This document shows, one piece after another, positions 13,638-13,824 of a DNA stretch of 13,824 nucleotides. The notes under the pieces were generated by a model. The model was not told the origin of the DNA. It did not search any database and worked only from the letters and a program-made list of their open reading frames with translations. Location: positions 1 through 13,824 of the forward strand of contig JAZQFQ010000030.1 of assembly GCA_045539595.1 (NCBI GenBank), read 5' to 3'. Source of the stretch: SIG701 sp045539595 (GTDB lineage Bacteria > Bacillota > Clostridia > Oscillospirales > CAG-272). Both the position numbers and the translations under genes were made by a program. The first letter of the stretch is position 1. Each line of letters opens with the position of its first letter.

Positions 13638-13824
13638 TTATTTTTTCAACTTGAACAGTACGGTCTGACCGTCAAGTCCACTCATATCGATGGTTACGGT
13701 GGTCTTGCCGCCAGCGGTCTGGACACTCACCTTGTCATGGGCACCGTCCAGCGCATAGGTGCCATCCAGGACGATAGTATGCTTACCCGTCACCTTCATG
13801 GTGGGATCGCTGATGGCGATCTGC
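13638..13824 (-). CDS. C-terminal part of an unidentified beta-rich protein (5' end outside window)
   Basis: On the minus strand an open frame enters at the window edge and ends at TAA (13640 to 13638), giving 61 codons. The peptide is rich in Thr, Val, Gly and Asp with alternating polar and hydrophobic residues, including KHTIVLDGTYALDG, GKTTVTIDMSGLDG and the end TVLFKLKK. This pattern suits a beta-sandwich such as an Ig-like or carbohydrate-binding module at the end of a secreted protein. No family can be assigned from this fragment. A terminator follows the stop at the right distance, which supports a real gene end. The sequence from the M14 stop to here contains only that terminator. Confidence 0.72.
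   Translation of the reverse strand, partial: QIAISDPTMKVTGKHTIVLDGTYALDGAHDKVSVQTAGGKTTVTIDMSGLDGQTVLFKLKK

Overview
The window looks like a chromosomal segment of a low-to-mid GC Gram-positive gut-type anaerobe (Bacillota, Clostridia, possibly an Oscillospirales relative). The reasons are strong AGGAGG-type ribosome binding sites, sigma-A promoters with TTGACA/TATAAT spacing, Gram-positive GAAC-N4-GTTC SOS boxes, a tRNA with an encoded CCA, a PFL (UPF0210)/ACT gene pair, and a DUF4358-MBOAT-DHHW cassette. The taxonomic placement is inference from gene content.

Region 1 (26-3120, + strand) is a three-gene operon: a DUF4358 lipoprotein, an MBOAT O-acyltransferase and a DHHW/AlgX-like SGNH-type protein. 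Together they look like a cell-surface polymer O-acylation module. It ends at a bidirectional terminator shared with the convergent region 2.

Region 2 (3122-4971, - strand) holds a YdcF-like DUF218 membrane protein, a small Xre-type regulator with a C-terminal DUF4177-like domain, and a four-helix-bundle (23S intervening-sequence type) protein. The last two genes are visibly AT-rich. Behind the four-helix gene lies an unusual non-coding block: a perfect hairpin, two inverted arrays of 7-nt repeats, and a 14-bp inverted repeat that duplicates part of the neighbouring tRNA terminator.

Region 3 (4969-6591) has tRNA-Val(GAC) on the - strand, divergent from dinB (DNA polymerase IV). Both have near-perfect promoters. 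dinB is preceded by three SOS-box-like sites spaced exactly 28 bp apart, so strong LexA control is predicted.

Region 4 (6621-7481, - strand) is a second AT-rich insert with a single zincin-like metallopeptidase.

Region 5 (7661-12517, - strand) is a probable six-gene operon, given in transcription order: a multi-pass membrane protein, a trigger-factor-like FKBP lipoprotein, an ACT-domain protein, a PFL-family protein, a RadC/JAB-like protein lacking the JAMM metal ligands, and a cytoplasmic parvulin prolyl isomerase. It has an extended -10 promoter at one end and a strong terminator at the other.

Region 6 (12577-13824) has a divergent M14 zinc carboxypeptidase gene (+). Facing it is the 3' end of a minus-strand gene that runs off the window and encodes a beta-rich C-terminus. 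No complete mobile element, CRISPR array or rRNA gene was found.
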